Shown one piece after another: positions 37,755 through 49,925 of a DNA stretch of 64,000 nucleotides. Location: the NCBI GenBank assembly GCA_973895155.1, contig OZ316895.1, positions 15,252,001-15,316,000 of the forward strand, in the 5' to 3' direction. Position numbers and translations under genes: made by a program. The DNA comes from Marsupella aquatica. Its lineage: Eukaryota > Marchantiophyta. How positions within the stretch are numbered: position 1 is the stretch's first letter; every line of letters starts with the position of its first letter. Below the pieces are notes generated by a model, which worked only from the letters and a program-made list of their open reading frames with translations, was not told the origin of the DNA and did no database searches.

Positions 37755-40700
37755 CATAAACAAATTCTCACAAGTGACTTTCAAGTGGACAGTTTTAATT
37801 TGGCTGCATTTATTATTACAACACTAAAGATTAATTCAATACGTTATATAATTTGGTTTGGTGGAGTGAAGACCAAAATGATGCTCCTATGGACCACAAT
37901 GTTGGTCATTTGAAACCCCCATGGACCACATTTCCTAAAATTTGAGTTTAATTATAATAATATGATGTTCATAAATTCAATAATATTTTAGTTTTGAGTA
38001 TGTGCTAGAGGAGTGAGTAAGCTACTCTTCCATCAAAGTGACTTGAGATTTTTTTTTACCATTTTGTTTGTGTTATTTATCATGGAATGCAGACGTGTAA
38101 TTTCTATTAGATTAATTTACATTGTATTCATATGAAATATCAGTGCTTGTGTTTTCTTATGTCTCCTCCTTTAATAGTTGCTTTCTCTAGTTGCCTTGCT
38201 GGTGAAAAACAAAAACTTATTTTAAGATTCATAATCATCAAATTATAAGCCCTAAACTCCTATGGACCACCAAAATGTGGTCCATGGGAGCACTATGTCC
38301 AACATGATGGTCCATCTGGGTTTCACTGGGAGCACTATGTCCAACATGGTGGTCCATCTGGGTTTCACTTTCAGTGAACACCTTCAAGTACTCTCAGGTT
38401 CCAGAAGTTAATTACATTGACTAAGTTATATTGGTTATTGTGATGAAATATGACATCTTGTTCCAATTAATGAACAACACCAATACTTCCAATTTTTGAT
38501 TATTTAAAGATTACAGTTTGCAAGAGTATCACACGTACGTTTCAAAGCAACTAACCACCATAGATGATTTCTATGAAAATCTCTACTATAATAATAATAA
38601 TAATAAGCTATACTATAATTTGCCATCATAGTCTACCACTTATGACTTACTGCACCACCGTGATTCCATAGACTATAATTTATCCGGAAATTCTTGTGAG
38701 TAGGACTCCCTATGCCTGAGTCTAGGTAGAGGGAGCCATAATTTCCTGTGCATACAGGTGAGTATTTGGGCTAATATGGCCAGCATTTTACAATATGTAT
38801 GTGATTATTACTATCTAACTGCAAAACACATAATGTCTTAAATCTATACAGGAGCAAAATGGTCATTTCATTAGTATGATCTAGGCAGCATCCAAGCTTT
38901 CCCTTAGCAAGGCAATATCCCATTAGATTTTGGGTCCCCCCAAAATAAATGACTTTCTACTGATTGTCTTGATCCTGATGTTCTAACAGAATTTTGGTTG
39001 AAAAGCTTTACTTGCTAAACCTTGAAGTGATTATCTTAATTTAAAAAATGGTGTTAGTTCCTAGCGCTATTCAAATCATACAATAATGTGTAAATTTGAT
39101 AGAATCTGAGTTGACATTCAACCAATAGTTAGCTTCCGAATGCAAAAATGGTTAACCATGGCTAAAAAGAGTGTCAAAGTGAGAAACATTGTAAGAATTG
39201 TTACAAAGGGAATATTTAAAAGCTTCAGTGGCTTCAGATTCTGATCCAAGGCAGTTTTCAAAGGGGAAACTATGAATAAGATTTACCAAACCCAGTAGAA
39301 ATACAATACTAGAGATATATTTTAGATTGTCATTGTGTAATCATTTTTGGTGGGTTATTTTTTCCAAGTTAGGTGTTGTTTGAGCTTTGCTTAGATCAGA
39401 TGCCCTCCCAGCACTTTTGTTTTAAATTGGTTTCAAACCCTTCCAGCCTTTTCATTAATTAATTAATTTTTTATTCAACATGCAATAAGAAAATTATGAT
39501 GCTAAAGAAAAATCTCCTGACAACACCCCCACTTTGGTACATGAGATATCATTGTAATACTATGCTAGTATCACAAAGCCCTGTAATAAGAGCTCATAGT
39601 TAATAGTTTCCCACAAGATTTAAAATTCAATAAACCTATCCTTTGTTGAGCAATGGACCACTCATAGACAACATGCACATGTGAAGCATAAGATGAAAGT
39701 TCTAGCAAATAAGTAGTCGACACAAGATATATGTGGTTCACCTCTCTAGAGGCTCCATCCATGGCAACAAAAAAGATTAGTGCAGTAAAGGTATAGCAGA
39801 CGGGCGCTTAGAATGATAATGTAAAACTCATTTACAAGGTATTGGATTCTGTTTTCATTTCTTAGAGAGTGAGCATGAGTTGGCAGCACTGTAGTTGTGG
39901 CTGAGCACTTTGAGTGCACTGCCTTTCTCCTTGCTGCTCATGGCAGGTCATGGCTTGGATCTCACCACTCATGGCTTGCAGATTGTCAACAATCAGCCCC
40001 TTGGTCGCTCTGATAAGAATGCTCAAGCTGGAAGTGTAAGATTAGTGATGGATGAGCTTATCAAAGTGCTTAGCTGAGGGTGAATAAGCTGGGAGTTGCG
40101 ATGGGAGCACTCCCAGCTCCTCGATCTGCTCATCGTTCTGGTTACGGGTGGGTCTCAGTTGACTCAAGGCTTGCTGTTTATGGTGAACTGTGCACCCAAC
40201 CTTGACTGACTTCCTCAAGACTGGCTTGGTGCACCTCCAATCTAGCAAAAACTTGTCACACCTCCTAAAGGAATATACAGTATTAATATGGTTTCACCAT
40301 ATGACCACTGAGTACTTTATTGAACCAGGCCCTTGGGGTGTTAATGGCAGGGTTTCCATTTGAGCCTCCAAGAAGCAATTTTTCCTTAGGAGAGTTTTGG
40401 GGCCTGTCAAAATGAAAATGGGCAGGTGGACAGCTTTGAGTCTAATTAAGGGTAGCTCATGAATGAGTTCCCAAGGACCGTCACGCTGAATCAATTTTCA
40501 AACTGGGTTCGAAATCTGTTTGGGATTTTTAGAAACTCACCTGATATCTATTTATGGTCTGTGTTTGAATGAGAGATGCCAGACATTACTCCTGGTTAAG
40601 AAAATGAGTCATAAATTAGTTAAAAATGAGTGCCAATCTTCACAAGCCAGGAACCAGGCTTAAACCTAACGGCATTAGCTGTAATTCTATTTTTGTACTT

Positions 40701-41843
40701 TAATGTAGTGCCCTATTTTACCAGTTCTAGTCAAGACCCTCACTTTTTTTTAATGATATAGACTTCAATCTGATTGATGCAATCAAATTCAAACATGATC
40801 AAAACCCAAAATCGTGAAATGAATATTTGTTTTAATTTTAATACTGACTTGAAAAGTGTATAGTATTCTTTTTAAGAGTGTTCAAAATAAAGGGGGTGTT
40901 GTGCTACCCAATGGACACACGACTCAATAATAAGAACAAGATTGATTGTTTTTGCCCAGGTGGTAGGATCCAACAATGATAAATCTTAGGTCCAATGTTC
41001 TATCCAACATGCAAACCTGGGCACATATATGTGAGCTGATTTGTGAGTTGTGGTATGTGCGCGTCCACAAAAATCATTAAAAATAAGTGTGACTGGTTTA
41101 GAGAGACAATATTGGTTGTTGATCATTGTAAACAAAATTCCTTTTACCATCATTGGTCACTGTGTGCACCCTGGTGTGCACACTAAAATATGAAGTTGCC
41201 AAGATTGGTAATTTATTTTGACACAATTGTAGATTTTTGGTTTTACAGTTTGCGTTGTATATTGTGGGTTGTTGCGCAAGACAACACGCATCAGAAGCTC
41301 GGTACATCAAAGTGTGACCCGTGCGCTCCTTTCCTTTTGCCTTTAAAATTAGATTGGTTCATTTCCTTGGTGCAAGTTGTGCTATATATGGACCATTGTA
41401 AACTTTGCATCCACTTTCTCATTGGCTTTCCTAGTTAACACATCATGTGGATCCTATTGATGAATGAGAATTATTGCATGAAACATAAACTAGTTTCAAT
41501 GTGTGCTATTGGAGTTTGAATGTAAACATGTGAAGATGATGATATACATGCATGTACAGAAGGAAACAAATGTAACCTTATCATGTTGAATGAATGACAA
41601 CCAAAAATGGTCAAGTATACTGGATTCCATTTTAATTCTGATATAGTAGCAGACAATTTATCTGAGTGGGAAATCCATACATTCATATAAGACACTTAAC
41701 CCATGATGCCATGAATTAATATACACACAATGATTGGAGCATGGTATGTCTCCATGAAATTTTTCCCTAAAATAAATGTAATTATGATATAAACTGATAG
41801 CGACTGTAGCACATAGATGTAAGTCATTGAAGTCTGTTGAAAA
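37755..41843. other. AT-rich interval, no recognised gene
   Basis: It contains a duplicated GGTCCAT segment at 38286-38370, an ATA run near 38590 and long T/A stretches. Frames at 39895-40077 (plus) and 40042-40248 (minus) lack motifs, though the local GC rise at 39.85-40.5 kb hints at a decayed inserted sequence. Confidence 0.5.
38286..38370. repeat. 42-bp tandem duplication, two copies
   Basis: TGGGAGCACTATGTCCAACA followed by TG(A/G)TGGTCCATCTGGGTTTCAC occurs twice in a row with one visible difference. Related words (ATGGACCACAATGTTGGTC) lie at about 37890. Confidence 0.8.
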
Positions 41844-41861
41844 TTGTTGCATGAATCATGG

Positions 41862-44800
41862 ATGCATTGTGGAACTTTGTGTGGACATTTTGATGAAGTG
41901 CAGATGCAAAAAAAGGGATTGGAAGATATTAAACAAGTACAACGCGCCCATTATCCTAGATGCTCATGTGGGTCATGCTGGCAAGCATGCTTGGAGTGTT
42001 GTTGTTTGCATTGCTCACGAGAGGTAGTTCAAGAAGTGGAAGATATATCATCTCCCAAAAACTGCTGCGTTAAGAGGAAAGCCCCACTTCCATTGCAAGA
42101 TGAGGAGTTTGTCTTTCCTGGAACAGAGAAGACTTCTTGGTGTTGTCAGAAGAGAAGGAAACGGAAAAGAGAGTTGGCTTGTAATGAGCCTGAGAGGATT
42201 GATTTAGATGACTACGATCCAACCCTTGTCTTTGAGAAGAAAAAGGCAGTAGAAGATCACGACCAAGTTGCATATAGGCGAGCCGATGACATAACTCTTT
42301 TGGATTATCTTCAGGCAGGATGGCCAGTGCAAGAAGAAGCACAACAAGGCTCTAAATGCTTCCTCTTCTTTTGTTGTAAAAAGAAAAAGCTTGACACAAA
42401 GCAAAAGGGCAAAGCAAAATCATCATGTTGTACATCACCTTGTGGGAATAAAAAGAAAGGAGTTGATCTAGACAATTTCAAGAAAATTGACAACTCACTG
42501 GCACTAGCAAGTGCTAAGCAAAAAGGGAAATCATGTTGCAGATCCCCATGTGGAGATAGAAAGCAAGAAGTTGAAGTGAAAAATGTTGAGAAAACAGATA
42601 AGGTGATAACTATAGGAGGAGCTTCATCAGGCACATTGGTTTGGGATAAACCTCCCCCAATCACCCAGCAAGATTTATCAAACAATTTTAAGGATAAGCC
42701 AGACGCAACAGTGATGAAAAAGAATAGTACTCAAATACATGACAATGTTCTTTTCAATCAAGAATCCACAGTGGCCACTCCCCTGGCCACTCTCCCGCCC
42801 GCTCTCCAGCTTAAGAGTCCTGAGGTTGAAGGAGCAAAGAAGACTGGACAGTTGCCACAAGGTTGGTCTTGGTTGATGGAAAACTCAAATTCAACCAATA
42901 CCCCAACAAATGTGGATAAAAAGCCTGATGTACAGACAAGATTTGTCCACATTATACCTGAAATTGTAGATACAAGGTTTCAATTGAAAAGCTATGATGA
43001 TATGGACATCTCTGAGAAGAAGGAAAAGAATTTTCCAAGAAAATTAAAATATAAGGAAAGAGAGGACCATGTAGAAACAAGCTTGGTTCAATTTGCAAAA
43101 CCTGAAATTGTGGATAAAAGGTTTCAATTGAAATCCAAAGATGATGCTTTCCAAAAAAAGGAAGAAAAATTTCAGATAATTGAGGAAGATGTAGAACGCC
43201 TGGGAGTGCTCCATAATAAACTTGGAATATTGCAACAACAACTTTTGCAGAAAGAACAAATTCTAGTCCTTGAAGATAAATTGAAAGAACAAGAACATCT
43301 TCAAAGGAGGAAGGAGGAGCTTGCTCTGGAGAAAGAACAACTTGAGATTCTTAGAGAGAAGACTCGAGGAAGGGGACACCTTGAAAGAAATAACGAAGAT
43401 ACAGCATTAGAGAAGGAGCATCTTGCTATCCTCCGAGAGGTAATGAATGAAAAAGAACAACTTGAGCGGAAGAAAGAAGAATTCATTATGGAAAAGAAAC
43501 ACCTTGAAATGCTTCGAGAGGAGCAACTTGAGAGGAAGAAAGAAGAATTCATCACGGAAAAGAAACACCTTGAAATGCTTCGAGAGGAACAACTTGAGAG
43601 GAAGAAAGAAGAATTAATTATGGAAAAGAAACACGTCGAAATGCTCCGAGAGAAAATTTCTCAACAAGAAAAGGAAGACCTCAATTTAGAGAAACAACAA
43701 ATGGAACTACTTCAGAGACAATTAAGTCTTGAGGAGAAGGGAAAACTCAAAATGAGGGAGCAAGAGATTGCCATGGAGAAAGAAAAACTGGAAATACTTC
43801 GAGAAAAACTTACTGGTAAAGAGAAAGTACAACTCGAGATTAAGAAAGATGAACTTTCTTTACAGCTGGAGAAGTCCAACGAAGAACTTGCAAGAGAGGG
43901 GCAAAAACTCCAAGTAATGAGGGAGAGCCTTAATTCTGAAGAGAAAGCACAAATTGAGAAATCAAAGGTGAAACTTACTTTTGAGAGAAAGCAGCTTGAA
44001 GAGCTTAAAGAGAAACTCAATTTCAAGGAGAAGGATGAACTCAAGAAGAAGAAGGAAATGCTTGATAATGTTCTGATGCAACTGGAAATGCTAAGCAAGA
44101 ATCTTAGTTCCAAGGAGATGGTATTACTTGATCGGAAAAGGGAAGTACTGAGTAGAGAAAGAGACCCATTTGAATTGCTGCTCAGGAGCAATTTTTCAGA
44201 CAAAGAAAGAGAGAAGTTTGGAAAGAATAAAGTAGAGGACCATTTGAAAGGCCTTGTGAAGGACACTGCAGACTACAATGGATCCAAGGGGGACCAAAAA
44301 TCCAAAGATGACAGGAAAAATCCCACGATTCCTCCACTACTGACCTTCACAGAAACAACGTCACTGGGAAATAACGAGGATAAAAAGGCACGGAAAGAGT
44401 GGGGTCATCAATCAAGTTCTTATAAAAAATCTGAGGTTACAAATTGTATTGGTAGTTTTATTGGTTCAAGTTCAATCTCAGGCAACTGCGGTCGGGCCCT
44501 CAAGTCAACTTGGCCACCAAGAATAGGAAATCAAGAGCCACCTGAAGAATTGGTTGAAATAGAAAACAAAAGACAAGGGGGAATTATGGAACTTACAATG
44601 ATGGAGAAGAAAGGGCAACCGGGGAGAGTTGAGAAAAGGTATAAGGGAAAGCAACGCATGGATGACCATGGCACACAAAAAGAATTTGCTGATTGTTTCA
44701 AGAAGTTGAAAGAGGGTGCTCATAATAAATTGGACAAAAAAAATGATCATGTTAGCAAATTCCCAAAAGGAGGAGACGATGACAAGAAAAGACCTCGGCC

Positions 44801-45503
44801 CAGTCATGAATACGATGACCATAATTTACTAGAGGGTCAGCCCAAAAAATCTCAGATAATAAAAGAGACTGATGGTGACCATGGTAAAAAGCTACACAAA
44901 ACTGTCCATTCAGATGAGTTGACTAGTCAAGAAGGACATAATTTTGGTTGTGGGCCGACCCAAGCAAGGATTGAGAATAGCTGCACCAAAGCTAAGCAAC
45001 TTCTGTCTTACAACTTTGACCCACCAAAGAAAAGAAGTGGCATGGAGCCACAAAAAAAGAAGGCAAAGAAGAGTGAGAATATGTGCTTTGTTCCACCCAA
45101 TATGCCTCCTTCTTGTGCTGGCACAAAATTGGATTTTCCTGGGAGACTTATGTTAAGCTCTTGTAGTATCAAAGACAAAGCAGCTGAGTGTTTCAATCAC
45201 CATGGAAAAAAAGAAAGGGTTCTTGAACTTCCAAATAAAGACTCAAAAAGTCATATGGAGAAGAGAAGGTCAGAGGTCAAAATTATCAAAGGCAGAATTG
45301 AGTCTGAATCTGACAAACCCAGGATAAAAGCAAGATTTAGATTTAAAGGACTTCTAGATGAAAAGGCTCAAAATCAGCTTCTTGGGAAATTGAAAGAATT
45401 AGAACTTCAAGATTTACAAACCAAACTTGCTGACAAAAAGAAATTGCTCGAGAAGTTGGAGAAATCAGAAACATCTACATCAAGGGATCATAAGTCTCTT
45501 TAG
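41862..45503 (+). CDS. Large Cys-rich, coiled-coil protein of unknown function
   Basis: Uninterrupted frame of about 1213 codons from ATG 41862 to TAG 45503. The next in-frame ATG, at 41904, directly follows a TGCAG acceptor-like sequence, so the true start could be there. N-terminal third: repeated Cys clusters next to basic runs (SCGSCWQACLECCCLHC, FFCCKKKK, SSCCTSPCGNKKK, SCCRSPCGDRK), which suggest lipid-anchored or metal-binding sites. The phrase PEIVD(T/K)RFQLKS occurs twice near 42958 and 43107. A charged coiled coil rich in LE-x-KKEE and LEMLRE runs from about 43190 to 44230 and includes three exact-length 66-bp repeats. The C-terminal third is basic and low-complexity, ending in a short coiled coil (ELELQDLQTKLADKKKLLEKLE). 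No known family was recognised. An intact long frame in AT-rich DNA argues it is translated. Confidence 0.7.
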   Translation: MHCGTLCGHFDEVQMQKKGLEDIKQVQRAHYPRCSCGSCWQACLECCCLHCSREVVQEVEDISSPKNCCVKRKAPLPLQDEEFVFPGTEKTSWCCQKRRKRKRELACNEPERIDLDDYDPTLVFEKKKAVEDHDQVAYRRADDITLLDYLQAGWPVQEEAQQGSKCFLFFCCKKKKLDTKQKGKAKSSCCTSPCGNKKKGVDLDNFKKIDNSLALASAKQKGKSCCRSPCGDRKQEVEVKNVEKTDKVITIGGASSGTLVWDKPPPITQQDLSNNFKDKPDATVMKKNSTQIHDNVLFNQESTVATPLATLPPALQLKSPEVEGAKKTGQLPQGWSWLMENSNSTNTPTNVDKKPDVQTRFVHIIPEIVDTRFQLKSYDDMDISEKKEKNFPRKLKYKEREDHVETSLVQFAKPEIVDKRFQLKSKDDAFQKKEEKFQIIEEDVERLGVLHNKLGILQQQLLQKEQILVLEDKLKEQEHLQRRKEELALEKEQLEILREKTRGRGHLERNNEDTALEKEHLAILREVMNEKEQLERKKEEFIMEKKHLEMLREEQLERKKEEFITEKKHLEMLREEQLERKKEELIMEKKHVEMLREKISQQEKEDLNLEKQQMELLQRQLSLEEKGKLKMREQEIAMEKEKLEILREKLTGKEKVQLEIKKDELSLQLEKSNEELAREGQKLQVMRESLNSEEKAQIEKSKVKLTFERKQLEELKEKLNFKEKDELKKKKEMLDNVLMQLEMLSKNLSSKEMVLLDRKREVLSRERDPFELLLRSNFSDKEREKFGKNKVEDHLKGLVKDTADYNGSKGDQKSKDDRKNPTIPPLLTFTETTSLGNNEDKKARKEWGHQSSSYKKSEVTNCIGSFIGSSSISGNCGRALKSTWPPRIGNQEPPEELVEIENKRQGGIMELTMMEKKGQPGRVEKRYKGKQRMDDHGTQKEFADCFKKLKEGAHNKLDKKNDHVSKFPKGGDDDKKRPRPSHEYDDHNLLEGQPKKSQIIKETDGDHGKKLHKTVHSDELTSQEGHNFGCGPTQARIENSCTKAKQLLSYNFDPPKKRSGMEPQKKKAKKSENMCFVPPNMPPSCAGTKLDFPGRLMLSSCSIKDKAAECFNHHGKKERVLELPNKDSKSHMEKRRSEVKIIKGRIESESDKPRIKARFRFKGLLDEKAQNQLLGKLKELELQDLQTKLADKKKLLEKLEKSETSTSRDHKSL
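43455..43652 (+). repeat. Three in-frame 66-bp repeats (22-residue coiled-coil units)
   Basis: Units start at 43455, 43521 and 43587, each encoding EQLERKKEE-x-I-x-EKKH(L/V)EMLRE. Length 22 equals two hendecads. Copies differ at only a few bases, so the expansion is recent. Flanking coiled-coil units are about 27 residues long and carry an extra five-residue linker. Confidence 0.9.
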
Positions 45504-48500
45504 ATAATGGAGTATCATCTGATATGACGGATTACCTTGAAGGTTTGCTACTGAGCTCTGGCCATTGATCAGCCTCCCTAGCAAATCAGCCACTGATCAC
45601 CACAAAGGTTTCACAGAATGACATGTATATGCAGTCTATTGAGCAACAAGGTATGATGATTTCATGATTTTCCAACTCCTGCTCTAATATTTAGATTTGA
45701 AATACTGATGGTTCCTAGAGTGGAAGTAATTCACATGTAAACTAAGCGAGAAACAATTCCACTTGGAAAATTCAAGTTTATGACCTACATTATATGCTCC
45801 CAAGGGAAGTGACAATAATAAATTGAGGCCTAATGTCTTGTACAGTTTGTTCCTGCAATCTAGCTTATGGAGGATCCATGTTGGCGACATAAGCACTTCA
45901 ATTTGTCAATCTAAAGGTAACATATATATATATTTGCTCTAAATGACAGATCTTTTGAAAAGATAGAGCTTCATAATTGTATCTCTTTATGCATTGGGTA
46001 AAAGTAAACTAGGAGGGTTCTAACTTTAAAGCTTGGTCCAAGGACTTCGTAAAACAGGAATCAAGATTTTTTAACTTGGGCAAGAAAAGACTTTCAAGGT
46101 CTTGTCAAGCTAGAGTGAGTTTTAAGGTGAGCTATCAATGGAATGTAACCGACACTCATCCTGGTTACGAGACAATTAACTTTAAAAGCGCCCCAAGTAT
46201 TTCTCTTCAAGAAGTTATACATGTACAGGATTGTACTCAGGCCAGTGGCATTGGCCACGTACTAGAGGGCTCCCTATTAAATCAGGACTTCAGTTAATCT
46301 ATATAACAACTTTCCAAAATTTGAATCAAGGGAAATAATGGTGCTTTACAATTTAAGAAATAATAATGATATACCGTGTCTAACACCAATTGTTTTACAC
46401 TTCGGGGTCATCCTATGCGATCTGGTTGGAAAACTTGTTGCAAACATAAAAAAGTTTATTTATGGTGTCATATTTACACCAACATGGAGACTTTATGTGT
46501 TTACTGAAACTTTTTCATTGATAGGCTTGATTAAGAGTTCTTCCAAATGATATCTTCAATGTTCTTGTAATTTTGCAGTTTCCAAGGATTGCAACTTTTG
46601 CTTAGACACTTGTGAAATGGCCTATCAGTGGCAACATTTCTCCCAAATATCCACATCATTTATCTCATAAGGGGTTGTCCGGTAAGCTTGCAGACTTAAA
46701 ACAAATACAAGGCAATATTCTCCTCATGTGTAAAATATACAAAGTTGGTAAAACCAAACACTAACACTTGTTGTCATGAATTCAGAAGGTTGGCAACATC
46801 TTCAACCAGCTCCATGTTGGTGTTGTCAACTCTGGTGTGATCAGTATTGGATGAATGGTCCATTGAATTGGGCAGCAGTGGACTTGTTTAATGAGTTGAG
46901 CCAGGTTTCTTGTACATAGTGGATGACTTCATGCCCAGAGTCTAATATCCTAAATGATGTTCTGACCAAGCTATCCAACAAGATGAGCTTTTCTTCTTGC
47001 ATCCTCTAATCATTACCATTTATAAGAAAAGGCAAGAGCAAAGTTGATTGGGACAGTCTTTATAAGATACCTCCCATGGGGCTTGAATAATGACAAAAAT
47101 GACCACTGTCGTATCATTTTCCAAAGTTTTCGAAAGAAGTCCTCTCTTTCAGGATGCTCAGACAGCCATGGGATCAATGTCAATCATTGCTTAACTTTAT
47201 GATGTCAGTTTTAAGGAAGTTTTTATTGGGTTTAGAAAAAGGTTTAGAAGGAAGCCCTCAATAATTTGTAAAGTCTCACAAGATTTCATGTCAAGAATGA
47301 AGATGATTCAGTTTCCCACTCCAAAGGTTCTTTTTAGATCTGTGTTATGAAGGCGCATCCTCTTGTCCTTCTTTACATCAGAAAAACAAACCATGCGCCT
47401 CCTCATGCTTGGATTTTGTGTCCTAAACTGTATAGACCTATCTGTAATCTTGTGACATTTGTATGTGTTGGTGCCTCTCTTGAAAAACGTTTTTACATCA
47501 AGGCTGCAAAAAAGGGTTCATGATGCAAATCTTTTGTTTGTGTTGCTTTTGTCACACAGTGCCACTTTTTGTCAAGAAAGAGTCACCAGTCATGCCTGGT
47601 GAAGCGAGTTTACAAATAGGTTATATTTTGAAACATTTCTGTAAAACTTGCACCAAAACAGTCACTACCTTGCGGATAGGTCTATTGTGGTTCAAACATT
47701 CCAACCTTTGGCTCCTTCATTTAATTAAGTGATTTGTATTTATTCAATTTCATTTCATGCTTTTTTGTCCTTGAGTCTTTCTGGGTTTGAGTCTATCCTT
47801 AACACAAGAAGTGGCCTAAGCCCAAGTTTTTGAGGGACTCTTAGTGCCCATAATGCTCTGGTGACAGACCTCTATACACTTGGTCTAGTATATTTTTGAT
47901 TTTTTCTAATTTTAGTAAAAGTACAGAACAATTTTGCTATTGGGCTGATCCAAATTTTGGAACATTATGCTTGGATGGACCAAGGGGTTTGTTATTCCCA
48001 TCCCAGTGGACTGAGTAAATTCATCAGTCAATTTACAGCAGGAAAGAAGTGACTGATTGCATTTGGAAAGACTTTTCAGTTTTGTTAAGGTCGTTTCAAA
48101 TAGTTTTTCTAGGAACCAGCACCAACTGTAAACTGTTAATTTTTGGTAAACTGAGTGCATTCATCTGGACAACTTTTGGATGTTTGTTAAACCTCAATTT
48201 TTTTCAGCATGTTCTCTGATGCCCTATCTATCATCTCACAAAGTTTGAGATGTTTCTGAGGTTATTTGCTCCATTTCAAAGAGTGCGAACATGACTAACT
48301 GTTATGAACAAATTGCCAGCGAATGCTTCACTTTTGTGAGGAACTGTCTGAATAGTTCAGGCACTACCCACAAGTGACCACTTTTGGGAAGGACACCTTG
48401 AGTAATTTGGGTATGAAGAGCTACTTACCACTGAGTATTCTTTATGACCGGATGCCATCTTCTGTAATTTCCAAGCTTAGAGTCTCAAACGTCAGGGTCA

Positions 48501-49050
48501 GCAACTGATTCCGAGGAAAAAGGTGGCGGACATGAACATCCGTGTCCACACACTTCTGAACTGTGACTGAAACTGATAGTTCTGGGCATCAGTTTTTTCC
48601 CCCGCAACTCCAAGGTTTGGGACTCCCTATTATAGTCCAAATTTGTTTTTGTCCATTACCTTCATTACTAAGGTACATCAAATTTGAGGCTTTGAGACCA
48701 CTAATAAGAACAAGAAGTGGCACTCTACTATAGTTTTGCATTAGTGAAGAAAAATCAGAAGGGGCCCAACGTCTTACAAATCCACCCATAGGAACAGGAA
48801 ACAGAGTGTCCATAGGAACAAGAAACAGCGTGTCCATAGGAACAGGAAAACAGAGTGTCCATAGGAACAGGAAACAGAGTGTGAGCCCTCTTTCGTGTGT
48901 CTCGTCCGTTCAAATCAAATCCTGAGCTCGATCGAGCGATGAGTCGAGTCGAATTCGCGTCCACCAAAGAAACACTCGCTTCCACCGAATTTACCCTCGT
49001 GCATGCGAAGTGATCGATCACGAAACGAAGCGAAGGGAAGCGTGGCTATC
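45504..49050. other. Interval without a recognised gene
   Basis: AT-rich, with scattered frames below 90 codons and no motifs. The four-copy minisatellite at 48787-48883 ends shortly before the promoter or 5' UTR of the small gene at 49051. From about 48890 GC content rises, consistent with the 5' region of that gene. Confidence 0.5.
48787..48883. repeat. 24-bp minisatellite, four copies
   Basis: CATAGGAACAGGAAACAGAG followed by TGTC repeats four times with single-base variants (ACAAGAAACAGCG in copy 2, an extra A in copy 3). It ends about 170 bases before the ATG at 49051, so it may lie in that gene's promoter. Confidence 0.85.
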
Positions 49051-49925
49051 ATGACGACAGAAGCACCGTCGGCCACAATCGTCTACACCCCGTCGGATGC
49101 GGAGAATTCATTCATCAATTTGGATATCGGCTCAGTAGCCAACCCCAGCCCGAAGACGAAGCCGCAGTCGAGCTTCTGGTCTAAGGTCTCTAAAGGTACG
49201 CTCCCAGTGTGGAGTTTGGACGGCAATGCCTGCCAGTGGAATGGATGGTGCTACGTTTTTTAATTTTTCATATCGTTTCTGCCTTCTTCTCCGAGGTAGA
49301 GCACGTTTTTCTGGTGGACTGGTGTTTAGTTGCTCCTGTAGTTTAGGTATTTTTTGTTGATTGTGTGAGTGGAGCCCCGAAAGAGTGGACCTGGTTTCTG
49401 GCAGATGTTCTTTCGTCTCCCGTGCGCGAGAAAGTTTCCTCCGTCGGACACTGCGACGGCAAACACATCAGTGACTTCAGCTGAACTCAATACATTCTCT
49501 TGTCGGACTGATTTTGCAGCTGCGACGGTAGTGGAAGAGCAATTGGCGGAATGGTTTGGACTCAACGATTCTAAGTATCAGTGGGCTGTTGACGAGGCCA
49601 TGAATCGACAGTTGGTGTGTCCCTGACCATCCATCAACTCGTAGGATTATTATTTCACTTTTGTGTTTGCCCGCATTTCAGCTTTTTGAGATGATCGCAA
49701 TGCTATTCTGGAGCAAAAAGAGTGGATTTGAACGGTGTCAGCTATGCTCCTGTCCTTAGGCGTTTTTCCTAAATTCACTCATGACATGTAGTTTGCTTAT
49801 GTCGCCTATGTGCCCATCCATCTCAGGCAGGAGAATCGCAAGTGAAACCAGCGCCATCTGAATCTCTGAGTAAAGTGCAAACGGAACCAACGTCTGAGCA
49901 AGCTATGCATGTGATGTCCGTCTAA
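49051..49925 (+). CDS. Small three-exon protein of unknown function
   Basis: Exons 49051-49195, 49520-49614 and 49827-49925 join in phase at GT-AG junctions and encode 112 aa ending at TAA 49925. The ATG follows a GC-rich leader. Exon 2 holds the most conserved-looking part: EEQLAEWFGLNDSKYQWAVD, an amphipathic helix-turn-helix-like stretch rich in Trp and Tyr. The termini are Ser/Pro/Thr-rich and look disordered. No signal peptide or membrane helix. An alternative 3' end could use a fourth exon from 50286 (MFDQLRSRNEDGRLRFTDEG to TAA 50418), but its donor would be weak. I do not recognise the family; it sits 530 bases before the coproporphyrinogen oxidase gene on the same strand. Confidence 0.6.

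Noticed and set aside
39895-40248. Overlapping 60-68-codon frames on both strands
   Set aside because: Too short, no motif and no splice partners; possibly part of a decayed insertion, but nothing supports a gene.
43712-44266. 184-codon minus-strand frame
   Set aside because: Antisense of the coiled-coil region; Ser/Leu/Phe-only composition from reversed Glu/Lys codons.
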